From NCBI GenBank assembly GCA_965204915.1, contig OZ242023.1, positions 2,170,001 through 2,234,000 on the forward strand: a stretch of DNA of 64,000 bases, read 5' to 3'. The DNA comes from HK1 sp965204915 (lineage in GTDB: Bacteria; Pseudomonadota; Gammaproteobacteria; HK1). The notes beneath the pieces are model-generated. The model ran no database searches. It was given only the letters and a program-made list of their open reading frames with translations, and was not told the DNA's origin. Shown here one piece after another: positions 18,123 to 27,126 of the stretch (the stretch's first letter is position 1; every line of letters starts with the position of its first letter). The position numbers and the translations under genes are program-made.

Positions 18123-19292
18123 TCAGTCCCGCCGGAGCGCATCGGTGACCGCGATCGGGGTCGGGTAGCGCATCATGATCAGGTAGCTGGAGACGATGAA
18201 GGTGAGAAGGGTGGCCGCGTGCGCGGTGTACGCGGCGTGCTGGCCGATGATGCCGCCTCCCGACGCGATGACCGCGATGAGCAGCGAGAATTCGCTGATC
18301 TGCCCCAGCCGCACGCCGATCTCGCGCGAAAGCAGGTGGGGCTCGCCCTCCCACTGCAGCAGCCACCGGAAGACCGCCGGCTTCAGCACCAGCATCAGGC
18401 CGCCCAGGCAGGCCGCGGGGAGCGCGACCTCGGCGAGCACGGGGAGCGGAAACCCCGCCCCGAGCGCGAAGAAGAACATCACCAGGAAGAAGTCGCGCAA
18501 GGGCTTGAGGGATTCGGCGATGAACGTCGCGACGGGGCTGCGGGCGAGGGCGACCCCGGCGACGAAGGCCCCGATCTCGTGCGAGAGCCCCATGGCATGG
18601 CCGAGCTGGGAGATGCCGAGGCACCAGCCGATCGCGACGAGGAAGACGTACTCCCGGATCCGGTCGAAACGGCCGATGAGGGGCATCAGGATCCACCGCT
18701 CCATCGCCACCGCCACCGCGACGATCGCCGGCAGCGCCGCCGCGAGGCGCAAGGCGTCCAGCGCCGAGTGCGAGGGCCGGGACGCCGCATCGAGGCCGAG
18801 CAGGATGACGATCGCGATGACGTCCTGGAGCAGCAGCACGCTGATGATGACCTCGCCGGCGTGCCGGTGGTGCAGGGCGGTCGTCGGCAGCAGCTTCAGC
18901 CCGATGATCGTGCTGGAGAACATCGAGGCCGCGCCGATCACCAGCACCTCGGGCAGGGAGAAGCCGAACGCGAAGGCCACCGCCCCGCCCGCCGCCGCGA
19001 ACACGAGGCAGCTCGCGAGGGTGACCACCGTCGCCTCGCGCATCATCCGTACGAGCTTCTGGGGGTGAAGGTTCAGGCCGAGCAGGTACAGCAGGAAGAT
19101 GATCCCGACCTCGCCGATCCCCTGCGCGGTCGTCGCGTCCTCGATCAGCCCGAGCCCCCACGGCCCCACCAGCACCCCGAGCGCGATGTATGCGACCAGC
19201 ATGGACTGGCGCGCGAACAGCGCGAGCCCGGCGATGACCGCGGCTCCGGTGAAGATCAGGAAGATCGTGAACAGGATGGATTCGCCGTGCAC
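18123..19292 (-). CDS. CPA2 family cation:proton antiporter (Kef/RosB-like)
   Basis: A 389-residue integral membrane protein with about 11-12 predicted helices, of the monovalent cation:proton antiporter-2 family. Typical segments are VLVGPWGLGLI, EVGIIFLLYLLGLNL, the discontinuous-helix region ASMFSSTIIGLKLL and the acidic ISVLLLQDVIAIVILL motif carrying the conserved Asp. It has no C-terminal RCK/TrkA-N domain, so it is the short, unregulated type. The GTG at 19292 is preferred over an upstream ATG because GGAGG lies 5 nt before it and the first TM starts directly. The 264 bp before it to the deacetylase gene shows no gene. Confidence 0.85.
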   Translation of the reverse strand: MHGESILFTIFLIFTGAAVIAGLALFARQSMLVAYIALGVLVGPWGLGLIEDATTAQGIGEVGIIFLLYLLGLNLHPQKLVRMMREATVVTLASCLVFAAAGGAVAFAFGFSLPEVLVIGAASMFSSTIIGLKLLPTTALHHRHAGEVIISVLLLQDVIAIVILLGLDAASRPSHSALDALRLAAALPAIVAVAVAMERWILMPLIGRFDRIREYVFLVAIGWCLGISQLGHAMGLSHEIGAFVAGVALARSPVATFIAESLKPLRDFFLVMFFFALGAGFPLPVLAEVALPAACLGGLMLVLKPAVFRWLLQWEGEPHLLSREIGVRLGQISEFSLLIAVIASGGGIIGQHAAYTAHAATLLTFIVSSYLIMMRYPTPIAVTDALRRD

Positions 19293-19556
19293 TGGTCCTC
19301 CGGGTCGTCCCGGCTCGTGGGCGGCGCGGCTCCGCCCGGGGCGGTCCCTACCGGTGTTCCGGGACGACGATCCGGGCCGGAGGCACGCCATGTCCCCGGC
19401 CCGGAACGCAAAGCCGCTTCGGGTGGGCCGACCTCCGATGGTCCGGGCACCCCACTCCGGTCCGGGGGGCCGCCGCTACCTCCACCGCCTCGCCGAGCGC
19501 CTGGCCAAGGCCGGGGAGCCGGAGGGGAAGGGGATACCCATCGGCCACGGCGGTGG

Positions 19557-20507
19557 TCAGGGCGTGGCGACGTGGGCCAGGACCTCGAGGTGCGCCGCCA
19601 CGCACTTCGGCAGCACCTCGACGTTGTATCCGCCCTCCAGCAGCGACAGGATGCGCCCGCCGCAGTGCCTGTCCGCGAGCTCCATGATCCTCGCGGTCAT
19701 CCAGCGGAAGCATTCCGTGCCCAGCCGGACCTGCGCGAGCGGATCGGCGGCGTGCGCATCGAAGCCGGCGGAGAGGATCACGAACTCCGGGGCGAAGGCG
19801 TCCGCGGCGGGCAGGATCCGGTCGGTGAACGCCTGGTGGTACGCCTCGTCCCCGGCTCCGGCCGGCACCGGGCAGTTGACGGTCGCGCCGGCGCCGCGCC
19901 CGGTCCCGGTCTCGGAGGCGGCGCCCGTGCCGGGGTAGAACGGATACTGGTGGATGCTGGCGTACATCACCGAGGGATCGTCCTCGAAGGTGTGCTGGGT
20001 GCCGTTCCCGTGATGGACGTCGAAATCGAGGATCAGGACCTTGTCCACGCCGTGGGCGCGCTGGAGGTAACGGGCTGCGATCGCCACGTTGTTGAAGAGG
20101 CAGAAGCCCAGGGCCATGCTCCGCTCGGCATGGTGTCCGGGGGGGCGGCTCAAGGCGAAGCCGTTCTCGACGTCTCCCGCCACGATGCGATCGGCCAGCG
20201 CGAGGGCGCCGCCCGCCGCGAGGCGGGCCACGTCGCTGCTCCGGCGCGAGATCCCGACGTCGGCGACGTCGAGGAAGGGTGCGCCGGCCCGGCAGGTCTC
20301 CTCCGCGCGGGCGATGTAGCCCGCGTCGTGCACCGTCTCGATCCAGGCCGGATCCGCGGCCACCGCGTCGATGCGCACCAGATCGCCGAACCATTCGCGT
20401 CCTTCGAGCCAAGCCATCGAGGAGACGAGGCGTTCGCTACGTTCCGGGTGGCCGCGGCCCGCATCGTGATCGAGGAAGCGCGGGTCGTAGAGAAATCCGG
20501 TGGTCAT
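19557..20507 (-). CDS. Histone deacetylase / AcuC family deacetylase
   Basis: A 316-residue arginase/deacetylase-fold zinc amidohydrolase. It starts MTTGFLYDPRFLDHDAGRGHPERSER-like and shows RPPGHHAE, the GFCLFNNVA segment and the metal site LDFDVHHGNGT. The C-terminal ILSAGFDAHAADPLA holds the second Asp ligand, and LEGGYNVE completes the family set. Bacterial members deacetylate small molecules such as polyamines, or acetyl-lysine on proteins. The substrate is not evident. The start overlaps the gamma carbonic anhydrase stop by 4 bp (ATGA), so the two form an operon. Confidence 0.88.
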   Translation of the reverse strand: MTTGFLYDPRFLDHDAGRGHPERSERLVSSMAWLEGREWFGDLVRIDAVAADPAWIETVHDAGYIARAEETCRAGAPFLDVADVGISRRSSDVARLAAGGALALADRIVAGDVENGFALSRPPGHHAERSMALGFCLFNNVAIAARYLQRAHGVDKVLILDFDVHHGNGTQHTFEDDPSVMYASIHQYPFYPGTGAASETGTGRGAGATVNCPVPAGAGDEAYHQAFTDRILPAADAFAPEFVILSAGFDAHAADPLAQVRLGTECFRWMTARIMELADRHCGGRILSLLEGGYNVEVLPKCVAAHLEVLAHVATP

Positions 20508-21037
20508 CGTCCGCCTTGCTCCTGTACGTGCAGCTCCGTGCGGTACCGACGGGCCTTCTCGACGTAATGACGCGCGATGCGCTCGATGCCGGCGGCGTCC
20601 TCTTCGGTCAGGGTGCGCACGACCCGGGCCGGCGATCCGACCACGAGCGACCGCTCCGGGACCACCTTTCGTTCCGGAACGAGCGCACCCGCTCCGACGA
20701 GGCTGCCCCGACCGATGACCGCGTGGTTGAGCACCACCGCCCCGATCCCGATGAGCGCGCCATCTTCCACCGTGCACCCGTGGAGCGTCGCATGGTGGCC
20801 CACGCTCACGTTCGCGCCCAGGGTGAGGGGAACGCCCTCGTCGACGTGGAGGACCGCCGCATCCTGGACGTTGGTGCCGTCGCCGATGGTGATGACGTCG
20901 TTGTCGCCGCGAACGACGGCGTTGAACCAGACGCTTGCGCCGTGGCCGAGGATGACCGAGCCCACCACCACCGCGTTGTCGGCAACGTGGACGTCCCCGT
21001 GCGTCTGCACCCGGCGGTCGCCAAGGGAGTAGATCAT
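20504..21037 (-). CDS. Gamma-class carbonic anhydrase-like protein (YrdA/PaaY type)
   Basis: A 177-residue left-handed beta-helix protein with hexapeptide repeats. Family motifs are ASVWFNAVVRGDNDVITIG, TNVQDAAVLHVDEG (His ligand), and NVSVGHHATLHGCTV carrying the other two His ligands. VVGSPARVVR closes the helix. Such proteins form trimers with interfacial Zn or Fe, and many have weak CO2 hydration or thioesterase activity. It is the first gene of a two-gene operon with the deacetylase. The ATG at 21037 gives the normal length. Confidence 0.87.
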   Translation of the reverse strand: MIYSLGDRRVQTHGDVHVADNAVVVGSVILGHGASVWFNAVVRGDNDVITIGDGTNVQDAAVLHVDEGVPLTLGANVSVGHHATLHGCTVEDGALIGIGAVVLNHAVIGRGSLVGAGALVPERKVVPERSLVVGSPARVVRTLTEEDAAGIERIARHYVEKARRYRTELHVQEQGGR

Positions 21038-21485
21038 GGTTGCAAGGCCCGTGTGCGGGACGGCTCGCGCCGGCCCGATACAGGTAGTCTACCCGCTCGC
21101 CGGGGCGCCGTCGTTCATGGCCGCCCCGTGTCTCCGCACGGTGGCTCCGACTGTTTCGGCGCCGGTCTGGACCGTGCGCTTCGAATGTGACGCCGAGTGG
21201 GACCCGGCCGGCAAGAATCCCGGCGCAGGGGTGCTCGTTGCGGCTCGGGCTTGCACGGAGCGGATCCCCGACCGGGCTTCGGGTGTGGTCACGTTCTTCG
21301 AGAGATGATTGATGAATTCAGGATAATCAAATAGATACAGGATATTTCTCATGTGCATTCCAGATCGCGTCCATCTTCGTGGATCTTCTACCGGCCGGTT
21401 TCGGAATCGTCCATGGAAATCAGTGACTTGCACGAATCCCTTACCTAATGGCTCACGACCACGGAAATTCTACTTCACTGATCTT
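21038..21485. other. Intergenic region with an A/T-rich island
   Basis: This 448-bp region contains an A/T-rich tract at about 21300-21350 (GATGAATTCAGGATAATC and CAAATAGATACAGGATATTT) that stands out from the surrounding G/C-rich sequence. It probably holds the promoter of the carbonic anhydrase operon and the 3' end of the TPR gene transcript. An open minus-strand frame at 21089-21433 does not look like a real protein. Confidence 0.5.
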
Positions 21486-22013
21486 TCAGGAATTTTCCGA
21501 TCGGCGGGAAGTACCGCCCGCCCGGCGCCCACCGCCTTGCGTCCATTCGTTGCGCGTCGGGTCCGGATCGGCGAATGCACGCGCCCATCGGATCCATTCG
21601 CGCAGCTCGCGGTCGTATCCGGCCAGCGACGGATCGCCTTCCCGGGTGAGCGCGCGAACCAGCCGGCCGAGACCGCGGGGCTCGGCCGGAGGCGGCAGTC
21701 TGGCGAGCGCGTGCACCGCGAGGGTACGGGCGGCATCGGCCTCGTCGCGGCGGACGTGGAGCCGGATGAGGAGGCGCAACGCCTCGAAGTGGTCCGCGTC
21801 GGCCGCGATCGATCGCATCGCGTACTCGAACGCCTCGTCATCGGCGCCGAGCCGTTCGTGGCAGAGGCCCAGGACGTGGAGCGTGTTGGGATTCTCGCCG
21901 ACGTGCAGGAGAAGCTCGTCGAGATGGCGGATCGCGGCCCGGTAGCTCTTGAGCCGGAAGGCGTGCGCCGCCTTGCGCTCGATCCTCGACCTCCGCGAGA
22001 GCCAGCCGGGCAT
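21486..22013 (-). CDS. Small TPR-like protein
   Basis: The 175-residue protein from the ATG at 22013 (MPGWLSRRSRIERKAA) is helical with TPR-like periodicity. The best unit is NPNTLHVLGLCHERLGADDE, preceded by AFRLKSYRAAIRHLDELL, and followed by FEALRLLIRLHVRRDEADAA. I do not recognise a specific family. TPR proteins usually mediate protein-protein contacts. There is no signal peptide and no strong ribosome-binding site. The frame is open further upstream to 22301, but that part lies over a hairpin and has no protein-like character. Confidence 0.6.
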   Translation of the reverse strand: MPGWLSRRSRIERKAAHAFRLKSYRAAIRHLDELLLHVGENPNTLHVLGLCHERLGADDEAFEYAMRSIAADADHFEALRLLIRLHVRRDEADAARTLAVHALARLPPPAEPRGLGRLVRALTREGDPSLAGYDRELREWIRWARAFADPDPTRNEWTQGGGRRAGGTSRRSENS

Positions 22014-22363
22014 CGTCAGTCGGCGCCGGCGCCCGGACGCGCCCCACCGGCAGGCACGACGCCACCGCCGCCGGCTCGCATCCGTTGCCGCGGCGCAATG
22101 CACGTGGGGGACCTCGAATCGTCCGGGAGCACGGATGGATACGGATCGTTGGCCACGGATTGGGTCGAAACCGGCGTTTCCCGGGTAGTATCCTCCATCA
22201 CCCGAGTCCGCCGACAGCCCGCATTTCCCATCAGCCCCCGGCTGCGGGCCCTGGTGGGAAATGCGGGATAGCCGTCCGGACCGCGACGGCCGAGGCGCCA
22301 CGGGCAGGGCGGGTGGCCGGGCAACCCGGACCCGAGACCCATCGAGACACGAGGAACGGACAC
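22014..22363. other. Divergent intergenic region with long hairpin
   Basis: This 350-bp spacer lies between the TPR gene (minus) and the quinone oxidoreductase gene (plus). Its main feature is a perfect 13-bp inverted repeat at 22218-22267. No other gene or clear promoter is seen. Confidence 0.5.
22218..22267. repeat. 13-bp perfect inverted repeat (hairpin)
   Basis: CCCGCATTTCCCA (22218-22230) pairs perfectly with TGGGAAATGCGGG (22255-22267). The 24-nt loop contains a further GC-rich pairing (CCCGGCTGCGGG). It lies in a divergent spacer, so it is not an obvious terminator of either neighbour. Confidence 0.7.
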
Positions 22364-23341
22364 ATGGTCAAGGCGATTCGAATCCACCGGACCGGCGGCC
22401 CCGATGCAATGCAATGGGAGGACGTCGAGGTCGGCGCTCCCGGACCGGGTGAAATACGCATCCGGCACGAAGCGGTGGGACTCAACTACATCGACGTCTA
22501 CTTCCGTACCGGGCTCTATCCCGCGCCGTCGCTCCCGTTCACTCCGGGGATGGAGGGCGCCGGGGTGGTCGAGGCGGTGGGGGAGGGCGTCGATTCGCTG
22601 GCGGTGGGGGATCGGGTCGCGTACGCCGCGCCCCCGGTCGGTTCGTATGCGGAGGAGCGCCTGATGCCGGCCGGCAAGGTCGTGAAGGTCCCCGCCGACA
22701 TCGATTCGCGACAGGCCGCGGCGATGATGCTGCAGGGCATGACCGTCGAATACCTGCTGCGCCGGACGTATCCCGTCCGGTCCGGCGAGACCGTCCTGTT
22801 CCATGCCGCCGCGGGCGGGGTCGGCCTCATCGCCTGCCAGTGGGCGAAGCACCTCGGGGCGACGGTCATCGGCACCGTGGGCAGCGACGAGAAGGCGGCG
22901 CTCGCACGGGCGCACGGCTGCGACCACCCGATCGTCTACACCCGCGAGAATTTCACCGAGCGGGTCGGGGAGCTGACGGGGGGAGCCGGAGTGCCGGTGG
23001 TCTACGATGCGGTGGGACGCGACACCTTCGAGGGCAGCCTCGACTGCCTCGCCCCCCGGGGGATGCTCGTGAGCTTCGGCCAGTCCTCGGGGAAGATCGA
23101 TCCCTTCGACCTCGGGATCCTGAGCGCCAAGGGCTCGCTCTACCTCACCCGACCGACGCTGATGACGTACACCGCGAGCCGCACCGATCTGGAGGCTTCG
23201 GCGCAGGCGTTGTTCGACGTCGTCGGCCGGGGTGCGGTGCGCATCACCGTGAACCAGACCTTCCCCCTGGCCGAAGCGGCGGCGGCGCATCGGGCCCTCG
23301 AATCGAGGCGGACGACGGGCTCGACGATCCTCCTGCCGTGA
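22364..23341 (+). CDS. qor: NADPH:quinone oxidoreductase (QorA family)
   Basis: A 325-residue zinc-less medium-chain dehydrogenase/reductase of the quinone oxidoreductase group. The N-terminal GroES-like domain runs from MVKAIRIHRTGGPDAMQW to about 120, with GLNYIDVYFRTGLYP diagnostic for QOR. The Rossmann NADPH-binding site is VLFHAAAGGVGLIACQWAK, and the cysteine zinc ligands of alcohol dehydrogenases are absent. It reduces quinones, probably by one-electron or hydride transfer with NADPH. The ATG at 22364 has GAGGAA upstream. It is followed 88 bp later by the squalene/phytoene synthase gene on the same strand. Confidence 0.9.
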   Translation: MVKAIRIHRTGGPDAMQWEDVEVGAPGPGEIRIRHEAVGLNYIDVYFRTGLYPAPSLPFTPGMEGAGVVEAVGEGVDSLAVGDRVAYAAPPVGSYAEERLMPAGKVVKVPADIDSRQAAAMMLQGMTVEYLLRRTYPVRSGETVLFHAAAGGVGLIACQWAKHLGATVIGTVGSDEKAALARAHGCDHPIVYTRENFTERVGELTGGAGVPVVYDAVGRDTFEGSLDCLAPRGMLVSFGQSSGKIDPFDLGILSAKGSLYLTRPTLMTYTASRTDLEASAQALFDVVGRGAVRITVNQTFPLAEAAAAHRALESRRTTGSTILLP

Positions 23342-23429
23342 CGGCCGGATGCCGCCATGGCGGGCGGACCGGGGTGACGGCGTGTCGATCGATGGGCCTC
23401 CGGCCGGGGTGTGACGAAAGGCGCCGACG

Positions 23430-24491
23430 ATGACCGTCGAACCACGAGCGCCGGCGGGAGACGATCTGGCCTACCAGACCGACATCCTGCAAGGCGTTTC
23501 CCGCACCTTCGCGCTCACCATCCCGCAGCTCCCCGCCGCGCTGCGCGACGTGGTAGGCAATGCCTATCTGCTCTGCCGGATCGCCGACACCATCGAGGAC
23601 GCGCCGGCGCTGTCCGCGGCGCAGAAGCAGGCGTTCTCCGAGCGCTTCATCGAGGTCGTCGCGGGCCGCGAGGCAGGGGAGCGCTTCGCCTGGGAGCTCG
23701 AGCCCCTGCTGCCGCCCTCGATACTTCCGAGCGAGCACGATCTGATCGCCAACACCGCCAGGGTGGTCCGCATCACCCGTGGATTTCGCGCCGTCCAGCG
23801 CAACGCCCTGGAGCGCTGCGTCAGGATCATGTCGCGCGGAATGGCGGAGTTCCAGCGCAACGCGACGGTCGCCGGCCTGGACGATCTCGCTCAGCTCGAC
23901 CGCTACTGCTACCATGTCGCCGGAGTGGTCGGCGAGATGCTCACCGAGCTGTTCTGCGACTACTCCTCCGACATCGGCGAACGGAGGGCGGAGCTGTTGA
24001 AGCTGTCGGTCTCCTTCGGACAGGGGTTGCAGATGACCAACATCCTCAAGGACGTGTGGGACGATCACCGCCGCGGCGCCTGCTGGCTCCCGCGGGACGT
24101 CTTCCGTTCGGCCGGATTCGAGCTGCGCTCCCTGTCGGCCGGGCAGACCGATCCAGGATTCGTCGAGGGCCTGCTCGGTCTGGTGGCGGTCGCCCGCTGC
24201 CACCTTGCGGATGCGTTGAGGTTCACCCTGCTGATCCCCGCCCGGGAGGTCGGCATCCGGCGATTCTGCCTGTGGGCGCTGGGGATGGCGGTCCTCACCC
24301 TGCGCCGCATCCACGCGCGTCCGGCGTTCACCGACTCCCGGGACGTCAAGATCTCGCGGCGCAGCGTCCGCGCCACGGTCATCGTCACCAATGCGCTGGC
24401 CCGTTCGGACCCCGCGTTGAAGCTCCTCTTCGAAGCGTTCACCCGCCGGCTCCTCGTACCGGTGCAGGGCGGGAGGGCCGCTTCCGCCTGA
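23430..24491 (+). CDS. Squalene/phytoene synthase family protein, closest to squalene synthase
   Basis: The 353-residue head-to-head prenyl transferase has both aspartate-rich motifs that bind Mg-diphosphate: LCRIADTIEDAP near 50-60 and NILKDVWDDHRRG near 200-212. The segments GVSRTFALTIPQLP and YCYHVAGVVGEMLTELF resemble the eukaryotic-type (FDFT1/SQS) squalene synthases found in some gammaproteobacteria rather than the HpnCD pair. The likely reaction is two farnesyl diphosphates to presqualene diphosphate or squalene. No hopanoid or carotenoid genes are adjacent, so the product is inferred only from the family. Confidence 0.83.
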   Translation: MTVEPRAPAGDDLAYQTDILQGVSRTFALTIPQLPAALRDVVGNAYLLCRIADTIEDAPALSAAQKQAFSERFIEVVAGREAGERFAWELEPLLPPSILPSEHDLIANTARVVRITRGFRAVQRNALERCVRIMSRGMAEFQRNATVAGLDDLAQLDRYCYHVAGVVGEMLTELFCDYSSDIGERRAELLKLSVSFGQGLQMTNILKDVWDDHRRGACWLPRDVFRSAGFELRSLSAGQTDPGFVEGLLGLVAVARCHLADALRFTLLIPAREVGIRRFCLWALGMAVLTLRRIHARPAFTDSRDVKISRRSVRATVIVTNALARSDPALKLLFEAFTRRLLVPVQGGRAASA

Positions 24492-24651
24492 GCGCGCCGG
24501 GAGCCGCAAGGTGCGGCAACGCGCCTGACGTAGCGGTCCCGGAGCACCGGCACGGCAGCGTACCGGAGAACCACCGTGGCCGGCGTCCGGCGCGGCTCCC
24601 GCGGCTCGCTTCCGGTGTACGCCGGCGTGGACGTCCGATTCAAGGACGCGA

Positions 24652-24668
24652 TCTCGAAAAATTCGAGA
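24652..24668. terminator. Hairpin between convergent genes
   Basis: TCTCGAA-aaa-TTCGAGA is a perfect 7-bp inverted repeat in an A/T-rich spacer between the convergent squalene synthase and luciferase-like genes. It is followed by A/T-rich sequence but no clean T-run. It may serve as a bidirectional 3' end. Confidence 0.35.
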
Positions 24669-24699
24669 AACAGACAGTATTCCTCTGACATAAAAGCAT

Positions 24700-25728
24700 T
24701 TATACGTTGGACTTGACGGACTGTACGAACGTTCGCCATTGCTGTTCGTCCGCCTCCGGCGGTACCCCGTCATAGAGCGCCACCCGCTGGACGAGCCCCC
24801 CGGCGTAGCGTTCGCGCAGGCTCCGGCCGAGATCGCCGTCGGCCTCCGAGACCGCGACCGCCGAGAGCAGGGCGTCGCTCACCAGATTCGGCATCTCATC
24901 GAGGCGGCCCTCGCGCATGAGGGCGCTGAGCCGTTTCGCGGCGTCGAGCTCCCCGTGGAATTCGAGGAAGGCCCGGTAGCCCGGGGTCGATGCGTAGAAC
25001 GCGATCTGCCGCCGGACCGCGCGCTCCGAACGCCGGCGCTCGGATTCGGTCGCGCCGCGCACCACGAAGCAGCTCGTCACCAGGGTGAAGTCCTGCACCG
25101 GCCTGCCGCGCTTTCGCGCACCCTCGGCGACGGCGGGGCGGATGACCTCGCGGAGGTATTCCGGCGAGTGCATGGGATGCACGCTGAAGCCGTCCGCCGC
25201 CTCTCCCGCCGCCGCCGCCATCCGGGGATTGACCCCGGCGAGGTAGACCGGGATGGCGGGATGCTCGATCGGCCCCGGATTGAAGAAGTCGTTGATCAGG
25301 GTGAAGCGGTAGAAGCGGCCCTCGTGGGCCGGGGGCGCCCCGGTCCGGAAGGTGTTCCACACGGCGCGCAGGCAGTCGATGTAGTCCACCGCCCGGGCGG
25401 CGGGATGGTCGAACTCGGCGGAGAAGCGGCGCTCGACGTGGGGACGCACCTGGGTGCCCAGCCCGAGCAGCAGCCGGCCGCGGCTCGCTGCCTGCAAGTC
25501 CCATGCGGTATGCGCCATCGAAAAAGGGGTGCGCGCGAACGCCACCGCGATGTTCGTCCCGACCTCGAGCCTTTCGGTCGCGAGCGCGGCTTCGAGCAGC
25601 GGGAAGAACGGGTCGTGGCGCGTCTCGACCGACCAGAGCGCGTCGATTCCGAGCCGTTCGAGCCGGGCGGCCTCCGCTCCGGCTCCGGCCAGGGGGATCC
25701 GATCCGGCAAGAAGGCGTCGAAGTGCAT
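24700..25728 (-). CDS. Luciferase-like (LLM class) flavin-dependent oxidoreductase
   Basis: A 342-residue TIM-barrel protein of the bacterial luciferase-like monooxygenase superfamily. The N-terminus MHFDAFLPDRIPLAGAGAEA, the RLEVGTNIAVAFARTPFSMA segment and SRGRLLLGLGTQVRPHVERR are typical of the TIGR03617 subgroup annotated as F420-dependent. I see no F420 biosynthesis genes in this window, so FMN is equally possible. The substrate is unknown. It is a single minus-strand gene converging with the squalene synthase gene. Confidence 0.8.
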   Translation of the reverse strand: MHFDAFLPDRIPLAGAGAEAARLERLGIDALWSVETRHDPFFPLLEAALATERLEVGTNIAVAFARTPFSMAHTAWDLQAASRGRLLLGLGTQVRPHVERRFSAEFDHPAARAVDYIDCLRAVWNTFRTGAPPAHEGRFYRFTLINDFFNPGPIEHPAIPVYLAGVNPRMAAAAGEAADGFSVHPMHSPEYLREVIRPAVAEGARKRGRPVQDFTLVTSCFVVRGATESERRRSERAVRRQIAFYASTPGYRAFLEFHGELDAAKRLSALMREGRLDEMPNLVSDALLSAVAVSEADGDLGRSLRERYAGGLVQRVALYDGVPPEADEQQWRTFVQSVKSNV

Positions 25729-26106
25729 GGTGGGTACTCCGGTGATCCGGCGTTTTCCGGCCAGGGGACGAATCCGGACGCGGACGGGGATGAGGCCGTG
25801 GGTCGCGGGGCGTCACCGTCGGGCAGGTTCATGTTGCGTGGTATGGGGGAGGCGCGCAAGTTCCGGCCACCCTTCTGTCCAGCCACCCTCCGGGCAGAGG
25901 CAGCCGGAGTGGCCGCGTACCGGGAGGCGCCGGCAATTCCCGCCGACGTCCCGGACAGGGTCGTGTCATCGGGACTCCGTTGCCTTTTCCGCCTTCCGGG
26001 CGTCTGGTCGTAGTGATCCGATGGATGTGTTCGGGCTTGGCGGGGATTGCCGGGGAGGCGTCCGACGTTTGGATTCACCCGCTACCCTGGCGTACCATGC
26101 CGTCCC
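25729..26106. other. Intergenic region before Uma2 gene
   Basis: This 378-bp divergent spacer lies between the LLM oxidoreductase and the Uma2 gene. I see no gene, no strong promoter and no long repeat in it. Confidence 0.4.
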
Positions 26107-27126
26107 ATGGCTACCTACGAACTCATCGAAACCCGCACGGGCGAGACGCCGCGGCGCCAGCGTCGGCGCAACCCGCTGTTGGACCATCCGCCGTCCTCCG
26201 AGCTGGCGTTCCCCGGCTGCAAGCCCATCCACCTTCCGCGCGAGGAGCTGGAGACCTGGGACGGGCGGCTGGAATTCTGGGACGGGGCCACCGAAACCGC
26301 CTGGGTCTGCGAGCCGAACAGCCCCTACCACGAGAAGCCGGGGGGCGCGTTGCCGGGCTTGGTGGAACGCATCGCCCAGGTGCGGGGCTCACCCATCACC
26401 TGCTACGGCTCGATGGACCTGATGGTGCGCAACGAGCTGGGCAGGCCGTGGCGCATCTTGCAGGCGGACCAGTCGGTGTACCTGCACCCCGGTCGGGCGC
26501 GGCTGCCGGGGGCGGTGGCGATGGAGTGGGGGGAGCACGATTTCCCGGACGTGGTGCTGGAGGTGGACCATACGACGAACGTGTACCGGGGGAAGCTGCG
26601 TTTGTACGAGGCGTGGGGGTTCCCGGAGGTGTGGGTGGAGGTGCCGAACTACCGTGCGGTGAGCCGGCCGAAGCGCCGTCGTGCGGGGCTGACGATCCAC
26701 GTGCTGGAAGGGGGCGTGTACCGGGAGTCGGCGGAGAGCCGTGCGTTTCCGGGTTGGAGTGCGGAGGAGGCGCACGTGTCGTTCAACGAGCGGGTGCGTT
26801 CGGCGGAGACATGCGCGGTGCTGGAGCGTGTGGGTGCGGCGTTGGGTGCGGGGGAGGGGACGGGGCCGGACGACGATCCGATGCTGCATTCCCTGCGTGG
26901 CCAGAGCCGGATGGAGGGCGAGCGCAAGGGCCGGGCGGACGCCTTGGCGAAGATGGCGCGACGGATGCTGCTCTCGCGAGGCGTGGAGGTTTCGGAGTGG
27001 TTCCTGGCCGATCCGGTGTTCGCCGCATCGTCCGAGGATGCGGTGTTCGAGGCGGCGCTGGCCTGTGCGGACGAGGCGGAGTTCCTTGCCGCGCTGACGA
27101 AGAGGAGAGAGCAAGTTGCGATATGA
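26107..27126 (+). CDS. Uma2 family (DUF820, restriction-endonuclease fold) protein
   Basis: The 339-residue protein has the Uma2 core: a PD-(D/E)XK-like set with AMEWGEHDFPDVVLEVDHTTN (acidic motif D...EVD) and YRGKLRLYEAWGFPEVWVEV (the K...YE..G..E.W motif). Uma2 proteins are abundant but uncharacterised, and are presumed nucleases or nuclease-derived domains. From about 26530 the codon use is unusually GTG/GCG/CGG-heavy compared with neighbours, which may indicate transfer. The gene ends 11 bp inside the following dehydrogenase gene, whose ribosome-binding site (AGGAGAG) lies within the Uma2 C-terminal codons. The two are therefore transcriptionally and perhaps translationally coupled. Confidence 0.75.
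   Translation: MATYELIETRTGETPRRQRRRNPLLDHPPSSELAFPGCKPIHLPREELETWDGRLEFWDGATETAWVCEPNSPYHEKPGGALPGLVERIAQVRGSPITCYGSMDLMVRNELGRPWRILQADQSVYLHPGRARLPGAVAMEWGEHDFPDVVLEVDHTTNVYRGKLRLYEAWGFPEVWVEVPNYRAVSRPKRRRAGLTIHVLEGGVYRESAESRAFPGWSAEEAHVSFNERVRSAETCAVLERVGAALGAGEGTGPDDDPMLHSLRGQSRMEGERKGRADALAKMARRMLLSRGVEVSEWFLADPVFAASSEDAVFEAALACADEAEFLAALTKRREQVAI

Noticed and set aside
21089..21433. A 114-codon minus-strand open frame in the intergenic region after the TPR gene
   Set aside because: The translation has no recognisable fold, no ribosome-binding site and mixed composition across an A/T-rich island.
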